Assembly: GCA_963681505.1 (NCBI GenBank)
Contig: OY811979.1
Span: forward strand, 2,325,414 to 2,389,413
Length of the DNA: 64,000 bases
Source: Eunapius fragilis
Taxonomy: Eukaryota > Porifera > Demospongiae > Spongillida > Spongillidae
Direction of reading: 5' to 3'
The notes below the pieces were generated by a model that made no database searches, was not told the origin of the DNA, and saw only the letters and a program-made list of their open reading frames with translations. The stretch's first letter is position 1. Every line of letters starts with the position of its first letter. The translations under genes and the position numbers were made by a program. Below, one piece after another: positions 20,668-32,779 of the stretch.

Positions 20668-20890
20668 GACATGACAATGTGCATTTTCCAGGGGTCTCCT
20701 GTGTAAGAAGATAATCATAATGGACTGTCTGCGGGTATCCTGGGGTGAGCATCCAGGGTACTGTAGGGGTACAGGGACGTGAGCCGGTGGGAGAGACGTG
20801 AGCCGTCGAGAGATGTGAGCCATCCGATGTACTGTAGGGGAACAGGTGTGTGTCCTGGGGACTGAGGGTTGTCTGTTCAGTCAGTACTTC
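20668..20890 (-). repeat. GTCC/TACAGT minisatellite, inverted copy 1
   Basis: Partner in inverted orientation of 22990-23230. Both contain units of about 50-57 bp based on CTACAGTACCCC, GGCTCACGTCTC and CCCCAGGACACACACCTGT, and both share the outer flank GACATGACAATG..CATTTTCCAGG. The pair therefore brackets 20.9-23.0 kb with inverted repeats. Open frames here are repeat shadows. Confidence 0.8.
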
Positions 20891-21574
20891 TTGAAATGTA
20901 TGACTGCAATGACTTGATGCCTGCATGAGGATTTATAGCCTGACAAACAAGCAAAATATTTTTATGCACACTGAATAGACCCATTGTTAGTAGTAGGGGT
21001 GCATGGATCACGTGTAATGTACATACAAGGCACCCACCACTGGATCAGCAAACATAGTGGAGGCAGGCAAGGCTGTAGTGGTGAAGCAGGGGGTGGCTGC
21101 AGCGCCAGTAGTTGCCATGACAACAGCAGCTGCTTCATTGATATTGGACACCAGTGGCAAAGGGCTTGCCACCTTGGATGATTGGACAGTATGAACAAGG
21201 TAGTACATGGACTCCGGCCGGGGGGGGCTGCTGTCTCCATATAGATAACAAGGTCATCACAGAACACAACGAGTAGGGCCATCAACTCATCTGCCACCCC
21301 CATTGATGGAATGCTCCAGGCTTGTGTGCTGTAGACTGGGGAGAGAGACTGCTGGAGGTCTTGAGATTGGGTCCGCTCTGGGCTTTGATGGTAGAGGTCC
21401 TCGCGTCTCCCTCTCCATGTGCTAGGACTTCTGGATGGGGACTGCTGGTGGGTCATGGGTGAGGATACCATTGGCTGCTATCTGGGGAGTGAGGTTCCTG
21501 AAGGAAGGGACATGGAGATCAGAGGGGGATGGAAGGTGAAAGAGGGAGTGAGGGGAATGGAGAAAAGGGAACAG

Positions 21575-21575
21575 G

Positions 21576-21617
<42 letters not shown>
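21575..21617 (+). repeat. GA dinucleotide microsatellite
   Basis: About 20 uninterrupted GA units. The surrounding 20960-21660 stretch is G-rich and open in long frames on both strands but contains no recognisable domain. Confidence 0.95.
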
Positions 21618-21620
<3 letters not shown>

Positions 21621-22063
21621 GTGATTCCTCCCTGCCATGCAAGTGTACCATTGTACACATAAACTCAGCTATGATGTATCATGAGAACAAACAGGAGAGA
21701 TGTTTAACAAGCGGTTTACAACAGATGCAGGGTAATCGGGGGAATAGTCCTAGTGGAGTTACGAGTTTTTGTAGCCTATATAAAGCATCTGTAATTCCAA
21801 TAACCCCCCCCCCCCTTCCTCCCATCCCTCTTCACACTATGTTTGTCACAAAGAAAATAACACCACAATAACCCCCAAGGCTGATCAATGAGATAATGAA
21901 CAGGTAATCCAAGACACAGGTATTTGTATGCGTCAACTGAAGGGGACAGTAGCCATCTCGGATGTACGTATGTTGGTAAACATTGGGCTATTACATTTAA
22001 TAATTGTACACCCCACAAATTATAAAATGCTGGACAGCTCATGTGAGCACACAACCTTCTGAA

Positions 22064-22147
22064 CAGTACGTTGCACCCCCCCCCCCCCCCCCCCAAGGAC
22101 AGCTTTGATTAGAAATTTGTCCAGGAATTTGTCCCAGGACAAATTCA
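22064..22147. repeat. Poly-C run and perfect small hairpin
   Basis: A run of about 18 C (22077-22094) is followed by GAATTTGTCC-CA-GGACAAATTC at 22126-22147, a perfect 10-bp stem with a 2-base loop. A related half-site (AATTTGTCCAGG) lies just before it. Another poly-C run of 17-18 bases stands at 22358-22376. Confidence 0.8.
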
Positions 22148-22199
22148 CACGACTACTTGATACGGAGGCTCCCTCACGATTTTCTTCAACTCACCCAGG

Positions 22200-22308
22200 C
22201 AGTGGCAGATCCAGCATATTTTAGGTTCATTGTAACGGGGCAATTATGGGCCCATGCCCGCAATTGCCCGGTTTTAATGAGCCTAAAATATGCCTGGATC
22301 CGCCACTG
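22200..22308. mobile_element. 109-bp hAT-like palindromic MITE
   Basis: The ends are CAGTGGCAGATCCAGCATAT and the complement of CAGTGGCGGATCCAGGCATAT, with arms of about 50 bp joined through ATGGGCCCAT. CAGTGGCGGATCCAGG is a terminal type widely seen in hAT MITEs. The flanking 8-mers are only partly alike, so the target duplication is not proven. Confidence 0.8.
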
Positions 22309-22989
22309 TCCCCAGAACCTGACAGACGTAGTGGACACTGGTCACCCCTTGGAAAACCCCCCCCCCCCCCCCCCCAGGACACAAAAATTAATTCATTATA
22401 GTTCTTCAACTAATCAATACTTCTCCCCACACCATAGGATACAATTGCTTAAACACTGGTTCTCCTTGGACTTCACTCCTATTAAATAAAGTAAAAGGCC
22501 CTTGGATGCCTCCCAAATGTATCTCTATTTTTAAAAATCTGATTTACACGTAGTGGATAATGATCTTTGTGTTATTTTAATTTTATTGTAAATATCTCAT
22601 AGTTCTCTTTCAAGATGGCAACCGTTTTACAATTTGCACACTCTGTCAAGATGGAGATTGTGATGTCAAATATTGTGCGTGATTTAGAGACCAATTATAA
22701 TAATGCTTCAGATTAGTAATCACGTGCGAATCAAAGCATGAATAAATTAGATGCGATTAGCTTTGCAAAGGACGTTAATTAAAGGAACATGAAAACACAT
22801 GATCATGCAAAGTGGCAAGTTTCTTTGTTGTATTCTTCTGTGTGTTTGCCTTCAGAAATAACATGTTCAGTTGCTTCTTCTATACTAGAAACATGGTGAC
22901 CTAGCTGCGTTACTTAGAAGATGGACGTGCACCGGCACAAGCCTTTGTTAAGAGTTCATCCGTTTTTCGTTTTTACCCATACATATCAC

Positions 22990-23230
22990 GCAGGAAACAT
23001 ACCTGTTTCCCTACAGTACCCCGGACGGCTCACGTCTCTCCCCCCAGGACACACACCTGTATTCCTGCAGTACCTCAGACGGCTCACGTCTCCCCCCAGG
23101 ACACACACCTGTACCCCTATAGTACCCCAGACGCTCACCCCAGGACACACACCTATACCCATAGAGTATCTCAGACAGTCCATAATGATTATCTTATTAC
23201 ACAGGAGACCCCCTGGAAAATGAACATTGT
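22990..23230 (+). repeat. GTCC/TACAGT minisatellite, inverted copy 2
   Basis: About four units containing CCCCCCAGGACACACACCTGT and GTACCCCAGACGGCTCACGT. Each unit holds a C/T-rich run ending in CAG on the plus strand. It is the inverted counterpart of 20668-20890, including the flank CACAGGAGACCCCCTGGAAA. Confidence 0.8.
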
Positions 23231-23239
23231 CATGTCACA

Positions 23240-25270
23240 AGCCCCCTCAAACATTGGACATGCCCCCAGGACACTAATTCTTGTCTTCTGTGGGGGGTGT
23301 ACGATTAAATAATGAAATAGCCCATTGTTACACTAGTTAGTAACAGGGACAAATGAGAAGTTGGTCGCACCTACCCCACCAAAACAAAAGGTTACACACA
23401 CCACACAACCTCCTCACCTTATCTCATCCTTCAGGTCTGGCTGCTCCAGAATGTTAGCACTACTGGCTTTGGGTGCACCCCTGGTGAAAACTGCCTTCTA
23501 CCATGTAGTTCACTAGCACTAGTCCTCCTACAACCACACAACACAATGTGTCAATATTGCACCCATACTACATACAGGCATACATATGTACAAGAGGTTC
23601 ATTGAACCTTACCTATGTGTGCTAATGCAAATGGCAATGCATAACATCAGCTGATTACTGTTCAATCCACTGAAGGTGATGGTGACTGTTGATGCTGGGG
23701 GAAAAGGTGGGGATAAATGCTTGCATATGTTGCACTTGTCCCTTGGCACTGGGCATACACAATGGTCAGCAAATGAATAGGTAAACAATTTAAGGCACAA
23801 ATATACACACACTCAAGCACACACACACAATTGTACCTTGATCTCCTTCTGGTACCAGCAGGGATGAGGCCAACCAGCTCATTCAGTCCTCGCTCAACTG
23901 CTCATAGACACAAAGACATCTTCCACTAAGTAACTGGCTTTATATCACCTTGTGTGTTCAATGTATTGATGATCATCACTGACTCCAACAATGCATTTCA
24001 TCATCTATTTCAGCTGCTAAGTAAATTTTAATCATAGATCAGCAAGCCACTTACAATCTGATACTTGTCTTTTCCATTTCATTCTTTACAGAACCAACGG
24101 AAGTCCACTAGGTGATTCTATGTTTGAGCAAAGTAGTATGATATTCAAATTTAGTTTTAAATAAGCAACCATCTATAAGAACTGTGGGCTATCAAGCAAA
24201 AACTGTCCTATGACGTGACAAACTCAAACATGCAAAAAACAAACTCTGAAGAAAGATGAATGCATCTGGATCAATGATGACATAGTTAAACAGATAGTAA
24301 CACCACCAGTACTAAAAGAGAACAAACGGAGAGCTAAAAAGGAAGGTACACAGTTCTAGTGACTTCTGCAACCTATGCTGCTTCATACTTGGTTAAGGAA
24401 TCCTTTTTCTGACCGGTACTGTGAATTCAATACTCATTAACACCAAACTACGGAGACTGGAGTAGCTTCCTTGGCGGAGCACAGAACTATTGGCCTAACC
24501 AACTGTCGTAGATTAAGGTGACCATGACTGACTACTACTACTGGTAACTGCTTGAGGCATGAACACCTTTTCTTATTGAAAGTGTTTGCTAGAAAGTTGC
24601 TTCAAGTGATCTACAATCCACAAACTATCAGACATAAACAAAAATAGCTTTTTTGATGACTAGAATAGGTTACTTACATAAACAAAAATAGCTTTTTTGA
24701 TGACTAGAATAGGTTACTTAAAAGCGTTAAAGAGTGCACAAGGTACCCAAAAATCTATTTGAGAAATTCCATACTCCTCCCCCTCACTACCCTTCCCCCA
24801 AACCCCAGGGCGAGAGTATGCCCACTTCCATGACACAACCACAGTTCAAGATATAATGACTAGGACCGTTTTCGAGTGGGTCAGATACATGGGTAGCCAG
24901 TCTATTGCGAGTGATACTATGTTTTAAATGGCACGTACTGTACAATCTTAATCAATATGGTGGAAGTTTGAATAAGTGGAACCACACTGCAGTGCACAGA
25001 GGCCCTCTCTGTATAAATATGGATGCTACTAAGATGCACCCTGAGGTACCGAGGTTTATAGGGCTGCCAACATGAACTTGGAAGACAGAGGTGAGTACAT
25101 TTGTACAGGACCCAGAGTAAAGTAGAGGCTTATGTAAAACTTCTGCTAACAAGCTCCATGCAGCTAGATGCTAAAAAGAAGCTGCTGAAAAAAGATTCAC
25201 TGAGCTCGAAGCAGTCCAAAGAGGCACAGAAGAAGTGCTGTTAATCAAAAGTGTACACTTTTTCTTTCCC
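23240..25270. other. AT-rich stretch without recognisable gene
   Basis: No domain, TIR or splice-bounded exon with convincing coding content is seen. The only structured item is an exact 44-bp tandem duplication (24633-24676 and 24677-24720), beginning CATAAACAAAAATAGC, which looks recent. Confidence 0.5.
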
Positions 25271-25279
25271 ACTCCCGTA

Positions 25280-25490
25280 GCTTGCTAATATTGCTAAGTT
25301 GTGGTATCCCATGCCTAATACAAGGACACTGAGTGCAACAAGAGAGGATGAAGGAGGCAGTTCAGCTGAACGTTTCAGAAAGGTTCCATTGGTTCAAATA
25401 ACAGATGTTCGGTCCAATGTGAAGTTACTAAGTTCTAGTAGTAAGTTCAACGTACTGGAGTCATTGATAGCTGGAGAGTATAAACGATAA
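25280..25490 (+). CDS. Possible last exon of an unknown gene
   Basis: A polypyrimidine stretch ending in CCCGTAG at about 25279 is followed by an open frame (LANIAKLWYPMPNTRTL ..., ending IAGEYKR and a stop at 25490). The composition is mixed and charged, unlike the low-complexity frames around it, so it may be a true 3' exon of about 70 residues. I do not recognise the family. No upstream exon could be tied to it. Confidence 0.35.
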
Positions 25491-27861
25491 CACTGTGTAA
25501 ATAGGCTTTTTATACGTGATATGGATACATTGGTGGTTGCTTGCATTTAATTTACTCTGAAATCCAATCGTAAAATCCAAGACAACAAATTAAATTAAAT
25601 CATTAAGGGCTCGTGAGGACTCCGACAAAAAAAACAGCCTGAGAGCTTGATAAACTAAAAAAGAGGAACGAGGTACTCAGGCAAACACGAACCGATCTTG
25701 ATAAAAAGAAATGCCAATGACCCTGAAATGAAAGTAATGCCAACGACCCTGTTGAGCTTGACTCAAGTCTGCTTGTGATGAAAATGTGTACCTTGTTTGC
25801 AAAGGGACAATAAAAGGACTCCACCACCATGGCAAACACCCCACGAAATGTGGAAGCAAAGAAACAATGAGTGTGGTATGTCCCTACAAAGTTTATGCAG
25901 TACTCTAATCGGTAGTGGCCGACAACAGCAGAGATCAGCCTAACATCAGCATAAGTAAACTAAAAATTTTCCCGGCAAAAAGCCAAAGCGTGCACTCGCA
26001 TGCTTCTAATAAGTAATGAATGTGTCACCACATTTATTCGACAGCTTGCCTATCAATTGATTAATAATGAATTTCTGGATGTTGAAGAGTGCCATGGGAG
26101 CCAGGATATATATACATATATATATATATGTAGTAGCACACCTCTTTTGTTATTTCTTCGTGCAGGCTGTACATAAATGCTCATTGTTGAGTTCATTACC
26201 ACAATACCAGGAGACTACTGGGAGATGCCAACAGATGTGTGCGGATGAAAATGAAGATCTGGTCGAAAACTATGAAATACAGTTACCCATAATAGACTAG
26301 CATGCCATCTAAAGCAGTTCAAAGGGCGCTGTGACCTGGGATGTCTGACTCAATAACAAGATGAGTCATTGGAGACACCAAAATGGCCTGAAGCAAGGGC
26401 ACACGAAGCCTTCATACAGGAAAGGGGGGGTTGAATTTTGTTAATGTCTTACAGTAATAATACTTTGAGTATGGTGAGGGGGGGGGGGAGGTACATTGGA
26501 TCAGTTAAATTCTTTACATACGTTCATACGTTCCATGAACAAAAAAAATCAGCGCGGAACAAAAAATAATATTGAACCACTAAACATTCCTCATTGAAAT
26601 TTTAAAAAAAATCACTAGTGCGCTGATCGTAATAATTTTACCATCATTATGTGTAGACTCTAAATTGCAGTAGGCTTCAGTTCTCGGTTCTGTTCCGCAT
26701 TCGCGCTAGCTTTACCATCGTCATGTCGCTGCATTCATTAATTCAAACATCACTGCGTTCATGCAAAGATCACTGCGAATGTTGGATGACCGATCGAAAT
26801 CAAAATATCGAATTTTGAAAGGTTTGACATTCCATACACAACGATCCAACAAACATCACGATGGCAATAAGAAAAATCTGGGGTAAAAGAAAGAGGGTCA
26901 TGTCACGAAAAATTTGGTCCAGGGAAAAAATAGGTCAGGCCAGACCAATTTTGGCGACCAAAAGTTTGGTAAGAAATGTACCCGGAGGGTGCAAACATAG
27001 CATGCAAGTGATGCATTTCAAGGAAAGGCTCAGAAGTTTTTGCTGTGAAAGGTTATTTAACAGCGTAGCTAAACGAGAAACTAGCTTTCATGGATTTTCG
27101 CTCTTGCCACACAGGCCAAACCGGTCCCCCCCCCCCCGACTGATGGGGATTCAACATTGGCCATTCAAGGTCCGTGTCACCAACATCACCTCTGGGACCA
27201 CAGTGGAATGTGGCTAATGAATCATGGTTGACAATTGGACATCACTCCTGGGGGCTAACTACGCAGTTAGTGCACGATCTATTAACTGTGTTGGAAAAAG
27301 CAACAGCAGTAGTGTTAGTATAGAAGCTTGATGACTCAGTTGTATCAACCAGGCTGTCAAACTCTTAACAATAATCAAAAATATGCAAAAATTTAAACGA
27401 ACTCACAAAGATGTGAAGCCACCGAACATAGTCTATACTATCGTGACTCAAGGGCAACTGTCAAATAGGTCTTACGTGTGGTAGAAGTGGATGACTAACC
27501 AATGCACCTATTTATCTATATATTGGTGACACTTGAGGGTGTTTTAAAGCTAGCATGCCATGACCATGCAATACTGAACACATTGGATGGAATTGGGGAA
27601 GATGAGAGGGTAGTCCTGGTAAGGTACATGAAAATGACAGTGAGTTGGTGCTTGCGGTATCAGTTACTGTCCTGCAATGTAGTATCTCAGCTTGATGCTG
27701 CATGGTACCCAAAGGAGAAGGTCCAACAGGCCAAAAAAAAACTGGTTACAACTACCCAGGGTGAACCTTCGACTAAAGAAGGGTGACTATCCGACTCACT
27801 ACATCGTTTGGAATCACACTAAGGGATTATCGCTGAACCTTTTTTTTACCAACAGGCATAA

Positions 27862-27990
27862 TAATTTTTCAAGTTATAGAGGACAATGTGTCCCTTAAAT
27901 GTGAGGGAAATGAGACAACCTTGAGCAGGACCACCTCCACCACCAATGCTGCCCCCGCCACCATCACCAGTGCTGCGCCCACCATGCCCC
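27862..27990 (+). pseudogene. Decayed Ig-like/Thr-rich receptor exon, copy 1
   Basis: The plus strand reads EDNVSLKCEGNETTLSR followed by Thr/Ala/Pro-rich sequence and a stop. The V-S-L-x-C pattern is the B-strand cysteine segment of an Ig-like domain. It is a paralogue of 28975-29165 (GDNVSLTCDGNETTLSR). The partner cysteine and rest of the domain are missing, so I treat it as an exon relic of a cell-surface receptor type. Confidence 0.5.
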
Positions 27991-28732
27991 CATAATGGAG
28001 TATCTCTAAATGAATGTAGAATTACCACGAGGCTAAAACGAACGGCATTATTTGAAATCGATTATCTATTACACAAATTCCTTTCTACGGACCTGAGAAT
28101 GGAGAAATCCTCAAGCCACAGGGGGTAGGTTATCCCAATTTGTATCATAATAAATTTGGTGGCAGCGGTGGGATCTTGAACGATCGAATTGAGTCTCGAT
28201 CTTGACCAGTCTGCCCCCGCCACCACCACCACCACCAGTGCTGCCCCCACCACCACCACCAGTGCTGCCCGTGCCACCATCACCAGTGCTGCCCCCCCCC
28301 CCATCAGATTGATAGCGATACCTACTGTACTTGTACATATGCATAATGAAACCATCTACCCATGCAGGTGGTACAGGCCACATCTTCAACTGCAACACTA
28401 TAGACCAGCCCCTGTGCACACTGTTACTAGGTGTTTTTTTGATTGCCAGGGGTCAAATGAGACGACTAAGTTATTTTGTATCCCCCACTACCATCACCAC
28501 TAGTACTCGAAGGCGGAACAGTTTTTCAGCTGTACACTGCATACCTGAGGGTGTGTGCAATGTCACGTTCACAATTGTAAATGTGCTGTGGAGGACAGTG
28601 GGAAACACATGTGCACCAATGTGTCACAATGATTCTTTCAAATGTCTTTTTCATTTTGCTGGCCCGTAAACTGTTTACATGAAGAACTGTGATGATGATG
28701 TCCCCTCTCCACACACACTCTCTCCCTCTCCA

Positions 28733-28863
28733 GGTTGCAGCATGGATCCGGACATTCCCCTCAGCTCACACCAACCTTTGCTTGCTCCTCTTACCACAAA
28801 TCAAAAATATGCACACAAAAAATGGACTCACAAAGATGTGAAGCCACCCAACAGTCAATACAA
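28733..28863 (+). CDS. Possible exon, MDPD-type start
   Basis: Follows a clean acceptor-like CTCTCCCTCTCCAG at 28732 and reads GCSMDPDIPLSSHQP ... KDVKPPNSQYND before running into a poly-C tract. Part of it (TNQKYA ... HKDVKPPN) is duplicated in decayed form at about 27368-27442. Function unknown. It may belong to the same gene as the neighbouring Ig-like relics. Confidence 0.35.
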
Positions 28864-28974
28864 TGACTCACTTCCCCCCCCCCCCCCCCCCCCCCGCCGT
28901 GGAAGGACAGACAAAATTGGATAAATTCCTTTCTACGGACCTGCCTGCCTGCCTGCAAACAGAGACCATCACAC

Positions 28975-29165
28975 TGTACAAATGCATAGGTGACAACGTG
29001 TCCCTAACCTGTGACGGCAACGAGACGACCCTGAGCAGGGTCGTAAATACCACCACCACCACCACTACCACCACCTCCACGCGTGACATACAGCCATCTG
29101 TTCTTAACCAGGGGGTTACCGCTCCCACCCCCTATCCACCCCCTACCCACCTCCTGGTTTGCCCC
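28975..29165 (+). pseudogene. Ig-like/Thr-rich receptor exon, copy 2
   Basis: Reads YKCIGDNVSLTCDGNETTLS and then a run of Thr residues from ACC repeats, ending LLVCP and a stop at about 29167. It resembles copy 1 at 27862. Upstream, the shared segment AATTCCTTTCTACGGACCTG occurs before both copies, showing that a larger block was duplicated. The Thr-rich stalk suggests an O-glycosylated linker. No transmembrane segment is seen. Confidence 0.5.
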
Positions 29166-29171
29166 TAATTT

Positions 29172-29312
29172 GTTGGAATTTGTCATTGGCTCGGTGACCC
29201 AAATACCGTGAGAGGAGCTATTGAGCTTCATACCATACAAAGCTGCACCCAAGGCCTTTTGGAAGCATTTTCAGCACTTGATAAGGGCAACGATGAGGCC
29301 AAACCTGTTTCC
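29172..29312 (-). pseudogene. Inverted hAT transposase fragment
   Basis: Reverse complement of parts of 29628-29850, including the MKLNSSSHGIWVTEPMTNSN peptide. Relative to the plus-strand copy it lacks two internal segments (about 25 and 50 bases). The two copies form an inverted pair around 29.3-29.6 kb. It is a scrap without function. Confidence 0.75.
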
Positions 29313-29627
29313 AAGTCTTGCAACGATGAGGTGAGTTATGCCATAGGGGTTGACGCTGATGACAGTTCGAAAGGTCTTTTCGAAGCCGATGATGAACTGG
29401 CATCCGGTGAAAAGTATTGCAGAATGCCTCTTTCACGACCAGCCATTGCTGTTTTAATAATGCTATACACTAGTTGGGCGTAGCCCGACCGGAATTGAAG
29501 GTCAGGTATGTGGGCTATTAACACTTCATTTATCTGACCTACGATTGAGTGATAATTGCGTAACTGGCACAGATAACGCATACACTCACCTACTATGCAC
29601 AATGCCAGTTTTTAACATGGCACGTGT

Positions 29628-30470
29628 AAACCAGGTTTGGCCTCATCGTTGCCCTTATCAAGTGCTGAAAATGCTTCCAAAAGGCCTAAGTCTGCCATCA
29701 GCTGTTATAAATGGGTGCAGCTTTGTAGTAGTAGTGGTTGATATAAGTGCAGCGTGTGTGTGGACGCTTACTTGAAAGGTATGAAGCTCAATAGCTCCTC
29801 TCACGGTATTTGGGTCACCGAGCCAATGACAAATTCCAACAGGTTAATGGAAAAAGCAAAGAAGCAAGGTGGAGAGAAATTTTTCCCCTCCATGTTGAAT
29901 ACCGCCTACACGCTCTTTAAGCAAGAGATTCCACACACTACAAACTGGCAGGCTGCTATTCTTTAGCAATTCTGAGTTCTTGACCTGGTATAAATCTCTT
30001 CCGAACTATGCTTGTTACCATTCAACCACCGCCGTGACTTCCATGCTGAAAGCATTTGCTGATGAAACACGAGAATTTGTTTATTCGAAAATTCGTAGAT
30101 CTGTTAGTAAGTATGGAGGTTATTCTTTTATCGGTGATGAAGCAGAGGACAAGTCTGGAGTTGAGCGAACTACCCACATTGTGAGATACCTAAATGATGA
30201 TGGTCGAGCGATTGAGGCTTTCGTAGGTCTAGAAAAGCTTGCTACAACCGATGTGGCTGCCTTTTTGGTGGCCACGAAGAGAGTGCTGTGCGAAAAGATT
30301 GGTTTGAAAATTTCCCAAATGGTTGCTGTTGGTTTTGATGGTGGCAGTCAGTATCGAGGGGAAAATGCAGGTTTGCAAGCAAAACTACGCACAGAGAGCC
30401 CAAACCTGGTGCAACAACCATAAGCTGCAGTTGAGTTGTGTTTATGCTACTAAACACAACTCAACTGATA
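29628..30470 (+). pseudogene. hAT (DUF4371-like) transposase fragment
   Basis: In two main frames the plus strand reads an N-terminal part (SSSHGIWVTEPMTNSNRLME ...) and a catalytic part with FIGDEAEDKSGVERTTHIVRY, then GFDGGSQYRGENAGL and a CNNHKLQLSCVYA segment. This corresponds to the hAT/DUF4371 pattern in which D-x-S...E, FDGA..M.G and C..H.L.L follow each other. There is a stop and frame change near 29963-29975 and another frame change near 30405. The C-terminal half with the last catalytic Glu and dimerisation region is missing. A dead DNA-transposon relic. Confidence 0.78.
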
Positions 30471-30702
30471 ATGGTTCCAGCGAGTACCAATACTCCGGAT
30501 CCATTATCTACCGTTCCCAAGCAGCCAGTTCAAAAAACGTCAGGTGAGCAAACAAACGCATTCTAAAATCAGTTTGAGCTGTTGAACTTCGAGCTGGACT
30601 TTGAGCTGGACTTTGACCTAGACTTTTAGAGTTGCATGTAGTAATTGGTATGATTTTCACATCTTCATTTTCTGGCAAGACACAAATTCGTCGAGAACTG
30701 CT

Positions 30703-31431
30703 TTGTTTAGGATGCCAGGACCACCTCATCATCTGATGCCAGGGCCACCTCATCATCTGATGCCAGGACCACATCATCATCTGATGCCAGGACCACCTCA
30801 TCATCTGATGCCAGGGCCACCTCATCATCTGATGCCAGGACCACCTCATCATCTGATGCCAGGACCACCTCATCATTTGATGCCAGGGCCACCTCATCAT
30901 CTGATGCCAGGACCACCTCATCATCTGATGCCAGGGCCACCTCATCATCTGATGCCAGGACCACCTCATCATCTGATGCCAGGACCACCTTATCATCTGA
31001 TGCCAGGACCACATCATCTGATGCCAGGACCACCTCATCATCTGATGCCAGGACCACCTTATCATCTGATGCCAGGACCACATCATCTGATGCCAGGACC
31101 ACCTCATCATCTGATGCCAGGGCCACCTCATCATCTGATGCCAGGACCACCTCATCATCTGATGCCAGGACCACCTCATCATCTGATGCCAGGGCCACCT
31201 CATCATCTGATGCCAGGACCACCTCATCATCTGATGCCAGGACCACCTCATCATCTGATGCCAGGGCCACCTCATCATCTGATGCCAGGACCACCTCATC
31301 ATCTGATGCCAGGGCCACCTCATCATCTGATGCCAGGACCACCTCATCATCTGATGCCAGGACCACCTTATCATCTGATGCCAGGACCACATCATCTGAT
31401 GCCAGGACCACCTCATCATCTGACGCCAGGT
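30703..31431 (+). repeat. 24-bp minisatellite (MPGPPHHL-coding)
   Basis: About 30 units of ATGCCAGGACCACCTCATCA+TCTG, with GGA/GGG, CTC/CTT and 21-bp (one codon shorter) variants. It is open in several frames on both strands, giving long artefactual proteins. The variants follow a recurring order, suggesting multi-unit duplications. The array is followed by mixed-composition sequence to 31536, which may or may not be coding. Confidence 0.95.
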
Positions 31432-31680
31432 GACAAATGTAATGCTTTCAGTGCTTACTTTGCCTCAGTTTTCACTACAAACAATGGTGTTACCTGTCTT
31501 TCACCCAAAGAAATCTTGTCTTCAAGAATAACATGATTAAGTGTTTGTGCTCTGAGTATCCTTCTAAGTATTCCAGACTCCAGATGGCTTTCCCTCACAA
31601 CCTAAAACCCCCTCCCCCACTTTTTCGTCCTTCGTCCATGCGTGTTCGTGAGTTGGTGTAGACGTGCGTGCATTAGTGGC

Positions 31681-31683
31681 GTG

Positions 31684-31720
<37 letters not shown>
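31681..31720 (+). repeat. GT dinucleotide microsatellite
   Basis: A run of roughly 18 TG units in a region (31432-32040) with no other recognised feature apart from a short CTAA tetranucleotide repeat near 31830. Confidence 0.9.
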
Positions 31721-32045
31721 GAGTTGGAGTTGCTGTACTGATTTGGAAGAGGAGGAAGACCAGGAAGATGATGTCCAGGAAGTGGTAATGTGTGTGTCAA
31801 ACTACATATAGGTTGGGTTGGGGCAGCTAACTAACTAACTAACTAACTATGTTGAGAGTTTGGGGAAATGAAGCGTTTTTATGCTTGGCAACATCTCCGT
31901 TATCTCACCTTTCATGAATCATGTGGGTATATGGGTACATGATTATGGGATCATTTCATGACCACTTGTGTTACACTATGTGACAGGTGCTGGGATAAAT
32001 TCATTATTACGTGTGTACACACTTGTCCTTTTTGTATTTCATTAG

Positions 32046-32388
32046 CAGGATGCATCCATGGATCCTGATGGGAGAGCTAGAAGTGATGTAGCAGATGCTA
32101 AAAAGGATTAAGCAGATGCTGAACAGAGAGTAGATGCTGCTGCATTGAGAGTAGCAGATGCTGAAAAGAATTCAGCAGTTGCTAAAAAGGATTTAGCAGA
32201 TGCTAAAAAGGATTTAGCAGATGCTAAAAGTAAAGAGAACAAACCGGATATAGAGGAATGCAAGCAAGTTGTATCCAGTGCTCGGAAGTGTCTAATTGCT
32301 GCTCAAGATACTCTATTTGCTGCTCAAAGGACTTTAAAGGTTGCTAACGTAGGTTTAGCAGAAATAGCAGAAATATTGATACCGTCAA
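32046..32388 (+). pseudogene. Coiled-coil repeat exon, unknown gene
   Basis: An acceptor-like AG at 32047-32048 precedes an open frame reading SMDPDGRARSDVADAKKD, then heptad-like ADAKKDLADAKKDLADAK and SSARKCLIAAQDTLFAAQRT. This is an Ala/Lys/Asp coiled coil of a type common among sponge lineage-specific proteins (memory, unverified). A stop codon TAA stands at about 32108 where the other repeat units have TTA. Translation from the Met at 32145 would avoid it. The exon ends at a good donor, CAACAT|GTAAGT (32389), in frame with the next exon at 32562. Confidence 0.5.
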
Positions 32389-32561
32389 CATGTAAGTTCA
32401 TGTTTGTCATCTTCAGTTTAAGAATATGTATGTGTAACTCACTACAGAAAATAATAACGTCTGTGCATAGTTCTCCCATTCACTCTGACTCTGGTACATA
32501 ATTCGAGTCTGATGTTGAAATTGTTTTGTACATTATTTACTTGCAACTTTCAATTTCCAGC

Positions 32562-32609
32562 TGCCAAGAGGTTAAAGATAGAGCGATTTGATGATGCTTA
32601 TAGAGGTAT
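32562..32609 (+). CDS. Second exon of the coiled-coil gene
   Basis: Acceptor TTTCCAG just before 32562. Joined to the previous exon it reads PSTSAKRLKIERFDDAYRG, and it ends at a donor-like GAG|GTATGT. The two junctions keep one reading frame, which supports real splicing. Later exons are not identified, because LINE and minisatellite sequence follows. Confidence 0.45.
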
Positions 32610-32779
32610 GTTGGATTTTTAAAATTGGACTCAACAGAAAAGGATTAGACCGTGTTTGTCTTGTGTCGCTGTCGATGCATACGAGACTGAATGCTCTGTT
32701 CTTTTTACACTGTCACTGTCTCCTATTGTCTTTAGCTTGGTTTTTTGTCATTTCGTCCTTTTTTCGGGCATTAATTAGA

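Noticed and set aside
20962-21471. 169-residue minus-strand frame
   Set aside because: No motif, biased composition, and a competing frame on the other strand; I see nothing to support a gene.
30508-31536. Three long open frames (MPGPPHHL, MMRWSWHQ, VVLASDDE repeats)
   Set aside because: All are readings of one 24-bp minisatellite whose length is a multiple of three; no unique domain accompanies them.
32588-32779. Upstream extension of the Cys-rich frame to a Met at 32588
   Set aside because: The extra residues are hydrophobic and look like translated intron; the Cys-rich domain starts naturally at the Met at 32780.
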